From positions 386,987 through 409,486 of the forward strand of contig LN874947.1 of the NCBI GenBank assembly GCA_001282665.1: a DNA stretch of 22,500 bases. Direction: 5' to 3'. The DNA is from Clostridiales bacterium mt11. GTDB taxonomy: Bacteria > Bacillota > Clostridia > Tissierellales > Tepidimicrobiaceae. This document shows positions 8,048-15,041 of the stretch, piece after piece; within the stretch, counting starts at the first letter, position 1; every line of letters begins with the position of its first letter. The translations under genes and the position numbers were made by a program. Under the pieces are notes generated by a model. It had not been told where the DNA came from. It searched no databases and worked only from the letters and a program-made list of their open reading frames with translations.

Positions 8048-8485
8048 TTACAATTGAATTACCATTACTTCTTCATCCCACATTATCTCACCTGTTTTTC
8101 TAAATCCTATACTTTCATATAATTTCTCTGCGACTATATTATTAGGTTCAACACTTGTATAAAATTTAATTTTCCCGTATCTTTCTCTTATTAAATCCAA
8201 TAACTTTATAATAGCCATTTCCCCATAGCCTTTGCCTTGTAATTTTTGATCAATCATCAATCTACACATTTCCATTCTTTTCGTATCGGGATCTAAACCA
8301 TACATTAAGAAACCAACCATTAATTCTTCATCATAAATACATAATGGATAGAGTTCTTCTTCAAATTTAGATTGCAATATGGAGTACCAATTTGAAGCAA
8401 CATAATCCTTTTGCTCTTCCGATACACTTAAATCAACGCATCTTTCCCAATTCTCCTTATCTACTATTTTAAAAATTAAATCCAT
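8048..8485 (-). CDS. GNAT N-acetyltransferase, BltD/PaiA-like (possible polyamine acetyltransferase)
   Basis: A 145-residue single-domain GNAT enzyme. The acetyl-CoA pyrophosphate-binding loop is QGKGYG (around residues 84-89), preceded by MCRLMIDQK and followed by the C-terminal NNIVAEKLYESIGFRKTGE motif. The N-terminal segment CVDLSVSEEQKDYVASN is characteristic of the BltD/PaiA branch, whose characterised members acetylate spermidine or spermine. The substrate here is inferred only. GGGAG lies 8 nt before the ATG at 8483-8485. A paralogue lies at 11389-11868. It is followed closely by the HAD phosphatase gene. Confidence 0.88.
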   Translation of the reverse strand: MDLIFKIVDKENWERCVDLSVSEEQKDYVASNWYSILQSKFEEELYPLCIYDEELMVGFLMYGLDPDTKRMEMCRLMIDQKLQGKGYGEMAIIKLLDLIRERYGKIKFYTSVEPNNIVAEKLYESIGFRKTGEIMWDEEVMVIQL

Positions 8486-8645
8486 TTGTTTCACTCCCAA
8501 TAATCTACTTATTTAATTTAATATATAATTTCTTTATTAATTTTTCTACGATACTGTTGGAACTTTCATAAGATACATATAACCTCTTAGTATTTGCGGC
8601 ATTCCTGCAAAAAAATATCTATTTTTAACTTATCAAATTCCATAG

Positions 8646-9176
8646 CTATATCTGAAATTTAAATGTTTTCACTAACTTTACTGGATCAAATTCTACCAAT
8701 TGGATGGTCTCAACTTTAACATCAAATGGCTTAAAATCTTCTTTAATAACATCAAATGCATTTTGAAGCTCTAACTTGGGAATATTCATTCCTAATGTAC
8801 AATGTGGAATCCAAAAGTCTGGTAAATAATATTCCCACTTTTCTTCAATATCTTTTAAAGCTTCATGTAGTTTTTTATGTAAGTTAATTAGTGTATCTGA
8901 AAAATTTGGAGATACGAAAAGTACACCCTCATTTGATGGAAAACTTCCTAAATTAGACATCTTTATACTAAACACACCTTGATTTTTAATAACCTTTTCT
9001 ATTCTCTTTTCCATCTCTAAAATATCAATATCATTAAATACCGCTAGTGATATATGTGGAAAAACTCCGTGTTTATCCATATAGTCTGATATACCTCTTT
9101 CTCTTAACTTCCTCCACATATTTCTAATGATAAAATTGCTCTTTTCATCAAAATGTAATTCTATAGAAAATGACAT
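8646..9176 (-). CDS. 2H phosphoesterase / 2'-5' RNA ligase-like protein
   Basis: A 176-residue protein of the 2H phosphoesterase superfamily. The two catalytic tetrapeptides are both present, HIS(L) at residues 41-44 and HCT(L) at 125-128, each preceded by Pro and set about 84 residues apart, as expected for the bilobal fold. Related proteins open 2',3'-cyclic phosphates on RNA or small nucleotides. The native substrate is unknown, and the ligase name is historical. GGAGGG lies 9 nt before the ATG. The stop is TAG. The gene has about 160 nt of non-coding DNA on its downstream side and 276 nt upstream, so it is probably monocistronic. Confidence 0.82.
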   Translation of the reverse strand: MSFSIELHFDEKSNFIIRNMWRKLRERGISDYMDKHGVFPHISLAVFNDIDILEMEKRIEKVIKNQGVFSIKMSNLGSFPSNEGVLFVSPNFSDTLINLHKKLHEALKDIEEKWEYYLPDFWIPHCTLGMNIPKLELQNAFDVIKEDFKPFDVKVETIQLVEFDPVKLVKTFKFQI

Positions 9177-9251
9177 AAAACTTATCCCTCCATAAATTTA
9201 ACCTTTTGTCTATCCCATAATTTTTTGATTACCACTTATTAACCTAGTGAT

Positions 9252-9279
9252 ATAATATTTATTTTTTGTCTTGCTTCAA
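9252..9279 (-). promoter_or_regulatory. Candidate sigma-A promoter for the 2H phosphoesterase gene
   Basis: On the minus strand TTGAAG (9274-9279) and TATTAT (9252-9257) are 16 bases apart, about 75 bases upstream of the start codon. The match is moderate in very AT-rich DNA. Confidence 0.35.
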
Positions 9280-9452
9280 AATTCTGACTTCAAACTGCGA
9301 TATAACATTGAATAAATTCTTTATCATTATTCAATGAAGTTGACATGTTGATCTACTATTCGTCCTATTTATATAAGATAATATAACATAGTATCATTTG
9401 TTGCCCTAAATTAACATTGTACACCTTTGCAAATATAATATTATGAAACATT

Positions 9453-10559
9453 TTACCACTCAATTTTTTTTACATCAAACAAATGATCTCCAATTACTGT
9501 TCTAACTGGTCCTCTAATTATCTGTTCACATTCACCTATCTTTATCCTTAAAAAATTCCTATGTATAACTTCTTGGTTTCTTTTTACAATATTCATAGGA
9601 TCAATGCCTATTACTTCGAACCCATCCTTCAAGCTATTTAACTTGCCTTTTCCTTCAAACTCATCAAATACTTTATCTCTTTGTTCTTCCCAGTTAATTA
9701 TGCACTGCTTAATTTCCTCTACATTTTCACGTCTGTACTCGATATTTATATCTTTTATATTTAATTCCCCTCTAATAAAATCGCTTAGAAATAATTCACT
9801 ATTATCAAACTTACTTTTCCAGTTTGGTATATATTCATCTGCAATTAAACCTAATAACAGACCTTGATTATATGTACTATGTCTTATTTTTAAATTTTCT
9901 TCATTTATTTCTGTAAGTCCCTTTGTATATTTTTCCAAAATTGAATTTTGGTTATTTGAAATTAATTGAGTAAGTGCTTTATATTCTACATATACTGCTG
10001 TTCCTTCAACACTTTCTATGGCTTTTTCATATTCTATAATATTTCCTATAAGCTTTTCTCTTTTATCTCTAACTTTAAAATATGAAGTTAATGACTCCAA
10101 CTTTTTTTCTTTATTATTTTTAATACTTGCATCTAGAAGATACTGTCTTTCTAACATTCGAAGATTAATATTCTCAATTGTAATTGGGTAATCAGCACCT
10201 AATAGTTCATTAGGAAACCTTTTTTCACCATTTGCAAGCTGAAAACCATGAAACATTTCATGAACAATAAGTGATGCTAACTCTGTGTTATCAATATCTT
10301 TAGAGATAGTATTTTCGTTCAAAATTGCTACATAATTATTGTTGATTGAAATTACAGTATTCCCCATAAATCTTTCATCTACATTCCCCACAAAACATGA
10401 ATCCTTTTTTATTAAGTTGAGGTCTATTCCCACGTTATCATTAATATAGAAATTTTTATCGTTATATATTGCATACTTTGTTTTTGTAAACTTGTCCCAT
10501 AATCGATTATAGTCAATCAAGTCTAAAAGTTTTTCTAGTTCTTTCATTCTCCAGGTCAT
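9453..10559 (-). CDS. HExxH zinc-metallopeptidase-like protein, family not recognised
   Basis: A 368-residue protein with the zinc-binding motif LIVHEMFHGFQ, giving ligands H100 and H104 and catalytic E101. A good third-ligand candidate is E185 in AIESVEGTAVYVE, about 80 residues later, on what would be the glutamate helix of a gluzincin. There is no signal peptide or membrane segment, so it should be cytosolic. The C-terminal third is charged and predicted helical, ending in a short beta-rich stretch. I cannot assign it to a named peptidase family. AAGGGGGA lies close before the ATG at 10557-10559. It is the last gene in a same-strand row with a nitrilase-like amidohydrolase, a GNAT and a second HExxH protein; spacing is 57 nt from the amidohydrolase. 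Confidence 0.8.
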   Translation of the reverse strand: MTWRMKELEKLLDLIDYNRLWDKFTKTKYAIYNDKNFYINDNVGIDLNLIKKDSCFVGNVDERFMGNTVISINNNYVAILNENTISKDIDNTELASLIVHEMFHGFQLANGEKRFPNELLGADYPITIENINLRMLERQYLLDASIKNNKEKKLESLTSYFKVRDKREKLIGNIIEYEKAIESVEGTAVYVEYKALTQLISNNQNSILEKYTKGLTEINEENLKIRHSTYNQGLLLGLIADEYIPNWKSKFDNSELFLSDFIRGELNIKDINIEYRRENVEEIKQCIINWEEQRDKVFDEFEGKGKLNSLKDGFEVIGIDPMNIVKRNQEVIHRNFLRIKIGECEQIIRGPVRTVIGDHLFDVKKIEW

Positions 10560-10616
10560 TTGAATCCCCCTTTTATCTTTTTCAATAATTATTCAAAAAT
10601 ATAACTATGGATTATA

Positions 10617-11342
10617 TTAATATAGCTCAAGTTCTAAAAGTCCTATATTGCCCATAGGCAAAGAGATAACTATTTCATTTCGATAAAGTACATAGCATCC
10701 CCCTTTGGCACGATGAGGATCCTCAACAAAACTATTTATCATCAAAACCGGATAAGGTAATTTCTTTGTTCTTTCAACATATTCCTTTTGGAATGACTTA
10801 TTCCACTGTTCAATAGAGAAATCTACATAAAGTGGCCATAAAAGTATATCCATTTTGATCTGCTCTAGATCTTTAAAAAAGCAATCATCCCATAGGTCAC
10901 CACATATAGCTACACCAAGCACTTTATCCATATAGGTAAAAGTATGAAAGCCCTTTCCCTCCTTGTACTTAGAATTTGCAATGGGTTCTTTCCAACCAGT
11001 GGAAACTCTTCGAAATACATCGATAATCTCCCCACATGAATCAATGACCATATTGCTGCCATAAATAATATCCTCTTCTTTTTCTATAAATCCAAAAGAG
11101 ATGCCACATTTATAGTTTTTAGCTAATTGCCTAATGTGAAGAATGATTGGATCATCTTTAGCTAATGCTCTTTTTATATCCTCGTCATATTCCCATGTTA
11201 ACCCCTCAAATCCTTGAAGAAAACTTTCCCCAAAACAAATTAAATCACAATTATGATTAGTTGAAACATAATGTTCTATCTGTTTCAATTGATGTTTTGT
11301 ATCGTTATCCTTCATTAGACAAGAAACTAAACCTATTTTCAT
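10617..11342 (-). CDS. Carbon-nitrogen hydrolase (nitrilase superfamily)
   Basis: A 241-residue amidohydrolase of the nitrilase superfamily. The general base is E39 in CFGESFLQG and the nucleophile is C147 in VAICGDLWDD. The lysine region normally reads YRKxHL but here is VFRRVSTGWKEP, so the catalytic Lys is either displaced (K118 is a candidate) or the active site differs from typical nitrilases. These enzymes hydrolyse amides of small molecules such as omega-amides, carbamoyl-polyamines or beta-ureido compounds. The substrate is not evident. The ATG at 11340-11342 is chosen over the GTG at 11357 because the purine-rich GTGGAAGTG lies upstream of it. It lies 46 nt after a GNAT gene. A polyamine pathway would fit both, but that is speculative. 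Confidence 0.82.
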   Translation of the reverse strand: MKIGLVSCLMKDNDTKHQLKQIEHYVSTNHNCDLICFGESFLQGFEGLTWEYDEDIKRALAKDDPIILHIRQLAKNYKCGISFGFIEKEEDIIYGSNMVIDSCGEIIDVFRRVSTGWKEPIANSKYKEGKGFHTFTYMDKVLGVAICGDLWDDCFFKDLEQIKMDILLWPLYVDFSIEQWNKSFQKEYVERTKKLPYPVLMINSFVEDPHRAKGGCYVLYRNEIVISLPMGNIGLLELELY

Positions 11343-11388
11343 CTTTATCACTTCCACTTTATATGAACTTTTTATTTTTTCATGTAAA

Positions 11389-11868
11389 TTATATTAACTC
11401 CAATCTTGCTACTAATTCACCATCATTAACTGCCCCTGTTTCCACAAAACCAAATGCTGCATAAAGATTTCTGGCTACAATATTTTTAGGATCATAAGAA
11501 AGATAAATGGCTGAAGCTCTCCCCTGAGGAAAAGTTTTAATTAATTCAAGTGACTTAGCAAATGCTTTCTTGCCATAACCATTACCTTGGTATCGTTTAT
11601 CAATCATAAATCTACATATGCCATAACATTCTTCGTCCCCATCCTCATTTTCCTCTGCTGTGTCATGATACATCATAACAAAACCTATCATTATATCATC
11701 ATTATAAATGGAATATGTCATAGGCGGCTGCTCATCATTTAATAAAGCTACATAGGATTGTGCCATGCTATAGATATTAGATGCTATAAAATTATCCTGT
11801 TCTTCAGTAACCCTTAAATTAATACACTCTTCCCAGTTATCCCAGGTAATTTTCCTTAATTCCACCAT
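11389..11868 (-). CDS. GNAT N-acetyltransferase, BltD/PaiA-like paralogue
   Basis: A 159-residue GNAT enzyme clearly paralogous to the one at 8048-8485. Shared features are the N-terminal CINLRVTEEQDNFIASN, the FMIDKRYQGNGYG acetyl-CoA loop, and NIVARNLYAAFGFVETG at the C-terminus. It carries an acidic insertion (EENEDGDEE) before the cofactor-binding strand that the paralogue lacks. The family includes spermidine/spermine acetyltransferases; the substrate here is not proven. GGGGAG lies 6 nt before the ATG. It is 23 nt after the HExxH protein gene and 46 nt before the amidohydrolase, consistent with one operon. Confidence 0.88.
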   Translation of the reverse strand: MVELRKITWDNWEECINLRVTEEQDNFIASNIYSMAQSYVALLNDEQPPMTYSIYNDDIMIGFVMMYHDTAEENEDGDEECYGICRFMIDKRYQGNGYGKKAFAKSLELIKTFPQGRASAIYLSYDPKNIVARNLYAAFGFVETGAVNDGELVARLELI

Positions 11869-11891
11869 ATTTATCTCCCCAATTTAATAAA

Positions 11892-12707
11892 TTATTTATC
11901 CCTAATATTTATAGTTTCTAAAAGAATATCAGGTCCTTCTTCAAAAATTTCTTTAAAACGCATCAAATCTTTATTATGACTATTATAGTAGTCTATAATA
12001 GCGAAAAGTCCTGAAATAGCACCAAACTTGTCCCAATACTTTCCACTATTAGCTCTAGCCAATATTTCACCTTTTCTATCTTCAGAGTTATTTTTTATTT
12101 CATTAAGTAAAGTTGAGTATGCCCTTTCTTTTCTCTCTATCATTTCCTTAGTATACCAATCAATTGATAAAACATCTTTATCAAAAGATAAGAAATGTGC
12201 AATACCTTCATCAAAGACAATATATCGTAAATTTTCATAAATTGAATCTTCAATACCAGGACTTTGATATTTCTTATTTATATAGATATGTGCCATCTCA
12301 TGGGTAATTAGATTCATAATGATTTCTAAAATTTTATCATCATTTTCAGAATATGAACGTATCCGTTCTAAATCAAAGATTATAGATTTATTTCCTTCCT
12401 TATCTTGTCTAACCATTGCATCATATGGGTTAGGTGAACCAACTATTATATATATAGTTGCATCTTCTGATAGAGCATTATACTTTCCAAAAAATTGTTC
12501 CCATAATGGTAAATTTAATGGTTTAAAATCTTCTAATAATTTCAATAGCATTTCATAAATATTTTTAAGCCTATCATAATTTTCTTCAAGTGGTTCCTCA
12601 TACATATATTTTCCTGGAACTATGGATTTGAATATCCAATGATTTTTCATGTTATTTATCGATTTATTAGAGAAATATTCATCAATTATTTCAGTATTCA
12701 ATTTCAT
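11892..12707 (-). CDS. HExxH metallopeptidase-like protein, family not recognised
   Basis: A 271-residue cytosolic protein with LITHEMAHIYIN, giving zinc ligands H136 and H140 and catalytic E137. A downstream FDEGIAHFLSF supplies E167 as the likely third ligand, the ExxxxH arrangement of gluzincins. The N-terminal ~120 residues are helical and lack known motifs. It resembles uncharacterised firmicute proteins that keep a peptidase core without a secretion signal. I cannot name a family or substrate. AGGAGG lies about 11 nt before the ATG, slightly long. It is the first gene of the operon behind a sigma-A-like promoter at 12826-12854. Sequence similarity to the other HExxH protein (9453-10559) is limited to the active-site motifs by eye. 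Confidence 0.78.
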   Translation of the reverse strand: MKLNTEIIDEYFSNKSINNMKNHWIFKSIVPGKYMYEEPLEENYDRLKNIYEMLLKLLEDFKPLNLPLWEQFFGKYNALSEDATIYIIVGSPNPYDAMVRQDKEGNKSIIFDLERIRSYSENDDKILEIIMNLITHEMAHIYINKKYQSPGIEDSIYENLRYIVFDEGIAHFLSFDKDVLSIDWYTKEMIERKERAYSTLLNEIKNNSEDRKGEILARANSGKYWDKFGAISGLFAIIDYYNSHNKDLMRFKEIFEEGPDILLETINIRDK

Positions 12708-12825
12708 TTAAATTTATACCTCCTAATTAAAAAGTTGCTTCTAACTCTTGTATTTCCAAATCTACATACTAACAAATGATGTTCATTAAATTATATATAA
12801 AATAGTAAATAGCATAATTAACATA

Positions 12826-12854
12826 ATTGTATATCATTAAAAAGTCTATTTCAA
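12826..12854 (-). promoter_or_regulatory. Sigma-A-like promoter of the HExxH-GNAT-amidohydrolase operon
   Basis: On the minus strand TTGAAA (12849-12854) and TACAAT (12826-12831) are separated by exactly 17 bases. The start codon is about 120 bases downstream with no intervening gene. Confidence 0.55.
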
Positions 12855-12959
12855 CATAAATCGTTCAATTCTATAAAATAATTTGAAATTATCTGATAAT
12901 AATAACTTCCAATGGAGATTATCCTTTTGGAGCTGGATTTTTAAATCCTTAAATAGAAT

Positions 12960-12998
12960 AAAGCAAAATCTATTTTTTCAATAAATAGATTTTGCTTT
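12960..12998 (-). terminator. Terminator of the ECF sigma/anti-sigma operon
   Basis: Two 16-base arms (12960-12975 and 12983-12998) are perfect inverted repeats around a 7-base loop, about 65 bases past the anti-sigma-like stop. The T-tract on the minus strand is interrupted (GCTTTATTCTATTT), but the stem is strong. It could work in both directions. Confidence 0.7.
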
Positions 12999-13062
12999 TC
13001 ATCTCTTCTAATTTTAATACTTTATTTACATCCTTGTATGTCATACATAAAGAATAACATAA

Positions 13063-14145
13063 TTATTTCTTTCTATAGCTCATACCTTTAATGATACCAT
13101 CTGCATCTCGTGAAAAAACAATAATCATATTTTCATCAATATACCTTATGTCAGAAAAACCAGTTTGACCTTCTTTGAACATAATCTCTAATGGTGTTAC
13201 AGTTTCATGTTTGTCAAAATTATAAACAATATTACCATCTTTATTAGGAGTAAGTTCTTGTATTGATTCTGAAATAAGAGTTGTATCTTTTAGTAATTCC
13301 TCTATAGCTGGCAATTCTTCATCTGATGTTTCTTGATTAGCTGATAATTCTTTAAGATATTTCTCTGCTTTATCATAATTACCTTTTGATGGATCTAAAG
13401 GTAAATTAAATAAAGCATTGATTCCTTTATAGTCAGTATTACGACTAATCTCTCCTGTGTCTTTATTAAAATTATAGGCGTGAGTAACGTCAAATTTATC
13501 CATAACAGCGATATACAATCCTCTATCTGCAAAAACTTCTATATCATCACATTCCATAATTCTATACATTATTCCATCTTTTATAAACCAGCTTGCTCCG
13601 CCGTTCATGGTAAAAATATTAAGGTCTTTTGGATGCTGACCTTTTATAAAAGGAGAAACAAGAAATGATACTTTATCATATAAAGGATCATGAGAATCAG
13701 GCATTGGTGTTTCATCTACTTTGGAAATAGCAAGTACAGAATATGTCCTATCTGGAAATATTTCTTCTGCAGAATGTTTAAAGTCACTGATTTCCTTACC
13801 AGATACTATTCCCATTAAAGTTATCCTATAATCACCAATGGTCTGAGTTTTATCTATGGACATAGCTCCTTCACCATCAAAAGCAATAGCAAGTCCCTTA
13901 TCCCCTAAATTCTCTGCAATCTCCTTAGGCGTTAATAGCTTCCATGCTGCAAATGCTGAAACCGATGTTGCCACTATGAGTATAGAAGCTACAGCTGCCA
14001 CTGATAGTCTCCTTTTATTTGTACCTTTCATACTATTTTTCCTCCTTATTTTATCAATAATTTGTTGGTTCAAACTATCTTCTGGTTCCTTGCTAGAAGA
14101 TAGTGCCTGATATAACAATTCATCTAATTTTTCAGAATCCCTCAT
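13063..14145 (-). CDS. Anti-sigma-factor-like single-pass membrane protein
   Basis: A ~360-residue bitopic protein. The N-terminal ~48 residues are soluble and charged (a LDELLYQAL segment and a later NQQIIDKIRRKN stretch), as in small anti-sigma interaction domains. One membrane helix follows (VAAVASILIVATSVSAFAAW), and the remaining ~290 residues are extracytoplasmic with no recognised enzyme motif. The gene overlaps the ECF sigma gene by 14 bases, the usual arrangement of a sigma factor and its regulator, so it probably holds the sigma factor inactive until an envelope signal arrives. The ATG at 14143-14145 is chosen because GGAGG lies 9 nt upstream; another in-frame ATG at 14151 is only 3 nt from that site. 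The regulator role rests on gene order and topology, not on a recognised domain. Confidence 0.78.
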   Translation of the reverse strand: MRDSEKLDELLYQALSSSKEPEDSLNQQIIDKIRRKNSMKGTNKRRLSVAAVASILIVATSVSAFAAWKLLTPKEIAENLGDKGLAIAFDGEGAMSIDKTQTIGDYRITLMGIVSGKEISDFKHSAEEIFPDRTYSVLAISKVDETPMPDSHDPLYDKVSFLVSPFIKGQHPKDLNIFTMNGGASWFIKDGIMYRIMECDDIEVFADRGLYIAVMDKFDVTHAYNFNKDTGEISRNTDYKGINALFNLPLDPSKGNYDKAEKYLKELSANQETSDEELPAIEELLKDTTLISESIQELTPNKDGNIVYNFDKHETVTPLEIMFKEGQTGFSDIRYIDENMIIVFSRDADGIIKGMSYRKK

Positions 14146-14653
14146 ATCCATTAACCTCCATATACTCTTTAATCATCTTTCTCGCCCTATAAAGTCTACT
14201 TTTTACAGTTCCAGTTGGAATCTTAAGTGCAGAAGCAATATCCTCAACTGACAATCCAGCGGTGTAATACATATATAAGGGTATTTTCAATTTGTCATCT
14301 AACGATTCCGAAGCCATATCAATCATTGTATGAAGTTCATTGGTTAGTACGACAAGCTCTGGTGTAGTTGCATCAATTAGATGGGTATCATCCTCAAATG
14401 CCACTATCTTTGCAATATTATGTCTCCAACCAAATTTTCGTTTTTGATTTTTCCACGTATTAGCTGCAATAGCTATAAGAAAACTCTTTGGATTTTGAGT
14501 ATTATCTATTTTATAACACAATTCCGTGGCTCTTAAAAAAGTCTCTTGATACAGATCATCTGCTTGATGTTTATCCCTTGTTAGCTTATAACAAAATCCA
14601 TAAATATCTTTACCAAAGCTTTCAATTAAATTATTTAATTCTGTAACATCCAA
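14132..14653 (-). CDS. ECF-type RNA polymerase sigma factor (sigma-70 family)
   Basis: A 173-residue two-domain sigma factor. Region 2 occupies about residues 8-75, including DIYGFCYKLTRDKHQADDLY and the ETFLRATELCYKI helix that contacts the -10 element. Region 4 lies at about 115-165, with the helix-turn-helix GLSVEDIASALKIPTGTVKS followed by RLYRARKMIKEYM. Regions 1 and 3 are absent, as expected for ECF factors. The start is a TTG at 14651-14653, set 8 nt after a GGGGGGAG ribosome binding site; no in-frame ATG competes. It is translationally coupled to the membrane partner, whose start lies inside its 3' end. ECF factors usually drive their own operon and envelope-stress genes; I could not find a clear ECF-type promoter repeated in the window. 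Confidence 0.92.
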   Translation of the reverse strand: MDVTELNNLIESFGKDIYGFCYKLTRDKHQADDLYQETFLRATELCYKIDNTQNPKSFLIAIAANTWKNQKRKFGWRHNIAKIVAFEDDTHLIDATTPELVVLTNELHTMIDMASESLDDKLKIPLYMYYTAGLSVEDIASALKIPTGTVKSRLYRARKMIKEYMEVNGYEGF

Positions 14654-14738
14654 CCTGATATCTCCCCCCTTTTCCTTGATTTCATAAATTCTTTAAATTT
14701 GAATAGACCTTATGTATTAATTGGCCTCTCATCTATAT

Positions 14739-14767
14739 ATTGTAATAACCTTTAATTTGGTTCATAA
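14739..14767 (-). promoter_or_regulatory. Candidate promoter of the ECF sigma operon
   Basis: On the minus strand TTATGA (14762-14767) and TACAAT (14739-14744) lie 17 bases apart, about 90 bases before the TTG start. The -35 match is poor. A GAACC motif overlapping it could instead be part of an ECF-type -35, but no clear CGTC-type -10 follows. Confidence 0.3.
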
Positions 14768-14956
14768 AATATCATATTTATAATATAAAAATAGACTAAC
14801 TTAATAAAAATCCTGTAATATAAAGATTTTCTAAATTAGTCTAATTATAACAGTATTTTGAATAACTACAATATAAAAAACAATTTCTATAAACCTCTTC
14901 TGATAAATTACATTTGAAAACATCCTAATCCTTTCTAATATGAATAGAAGTATAGA

Positions 14957-14984
14957 AACAAAAAAATTTATTTCGCATATTATA
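14957..14984 (+). promoter_or_regulatory. Candidate sigma-K (mother-cell sporulation) promoter of the DUF11 gene
   Basis: AACA at 14957-14960 is followed, with 16 bases between its AC and the -10, by CATATTATA at 14976-14984. This matches the sigma-K pattern AC - 16/17 - CATAnnnTA in every consensus position. Transcription would begin near 14991, about 50 bases before the start codon. No sigma-A -35 box is correctly spaced from this -10. A short motif in AT-rich DNA can arise by chance, so it is supportive evidence only. Confidence 0.5.
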
Positions 14985-15041
14985 TTGTAGATTATAAATA
15001 TATTATTAAATGGCGAATTTAGCCACTAGAGAGGTGATATT

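Larger units (their letters stand above)
12708..13062. other. 355-base intergenic region
   Basis: It holds the promoter of the HExxH-GNAT-amidohydrolase operon (12826-12854) and the terminator of the sigma/anti-sigma operon (12960-12998). I see no further gene, RNA element or repeat in it. Confidence 0.7.
14654..15041. other. 388-base divergent intergenic region
   Basis: It separates the leftward ECF sigma operon from the rightward DUF11 gene and is extremely AT-rich. It contains a candidate promoter for each direction and one loose inverted repeat (TAGACTAA at 14792-14799, TTAGTCTA at 14836-14843). No gene is seen in it. Confidence 0.7.

Noticed and set aside
7766..8122. 118-codon plus-strand frame opposite the HAD and GNAT genes
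   Set aside because: It is antisense to two well-supported enzymes, spans their junction, has no recognisable domain and no strong ribosome binding site.
9307..9335. ATTGAATA / TATTCAAT inverted repeat as a terminator for the HExxH gene
   Set aside because: The stem is 8 bp of A-T pairs with a 13-base loop and no T-run on the minus strand; chance is likely in this AT-rich stretch.
9340..9371. TTGACA on the plus strand at 9340-9345 followed by TATTTA
   Set aside because: The spacer is 20 bases and no plus-strand gene follows; only shadow frames of the minus-strand genes lie downstream.
14792..14843. TAGACTAA / TTAGTCTA inverted repeat in the sigma-DUF11 intergenic region as an attachment site or operator
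   Set aside because: Only 8 bases match with a 36-base gap, no second copy was seen, and no integrase or regulator points to it.
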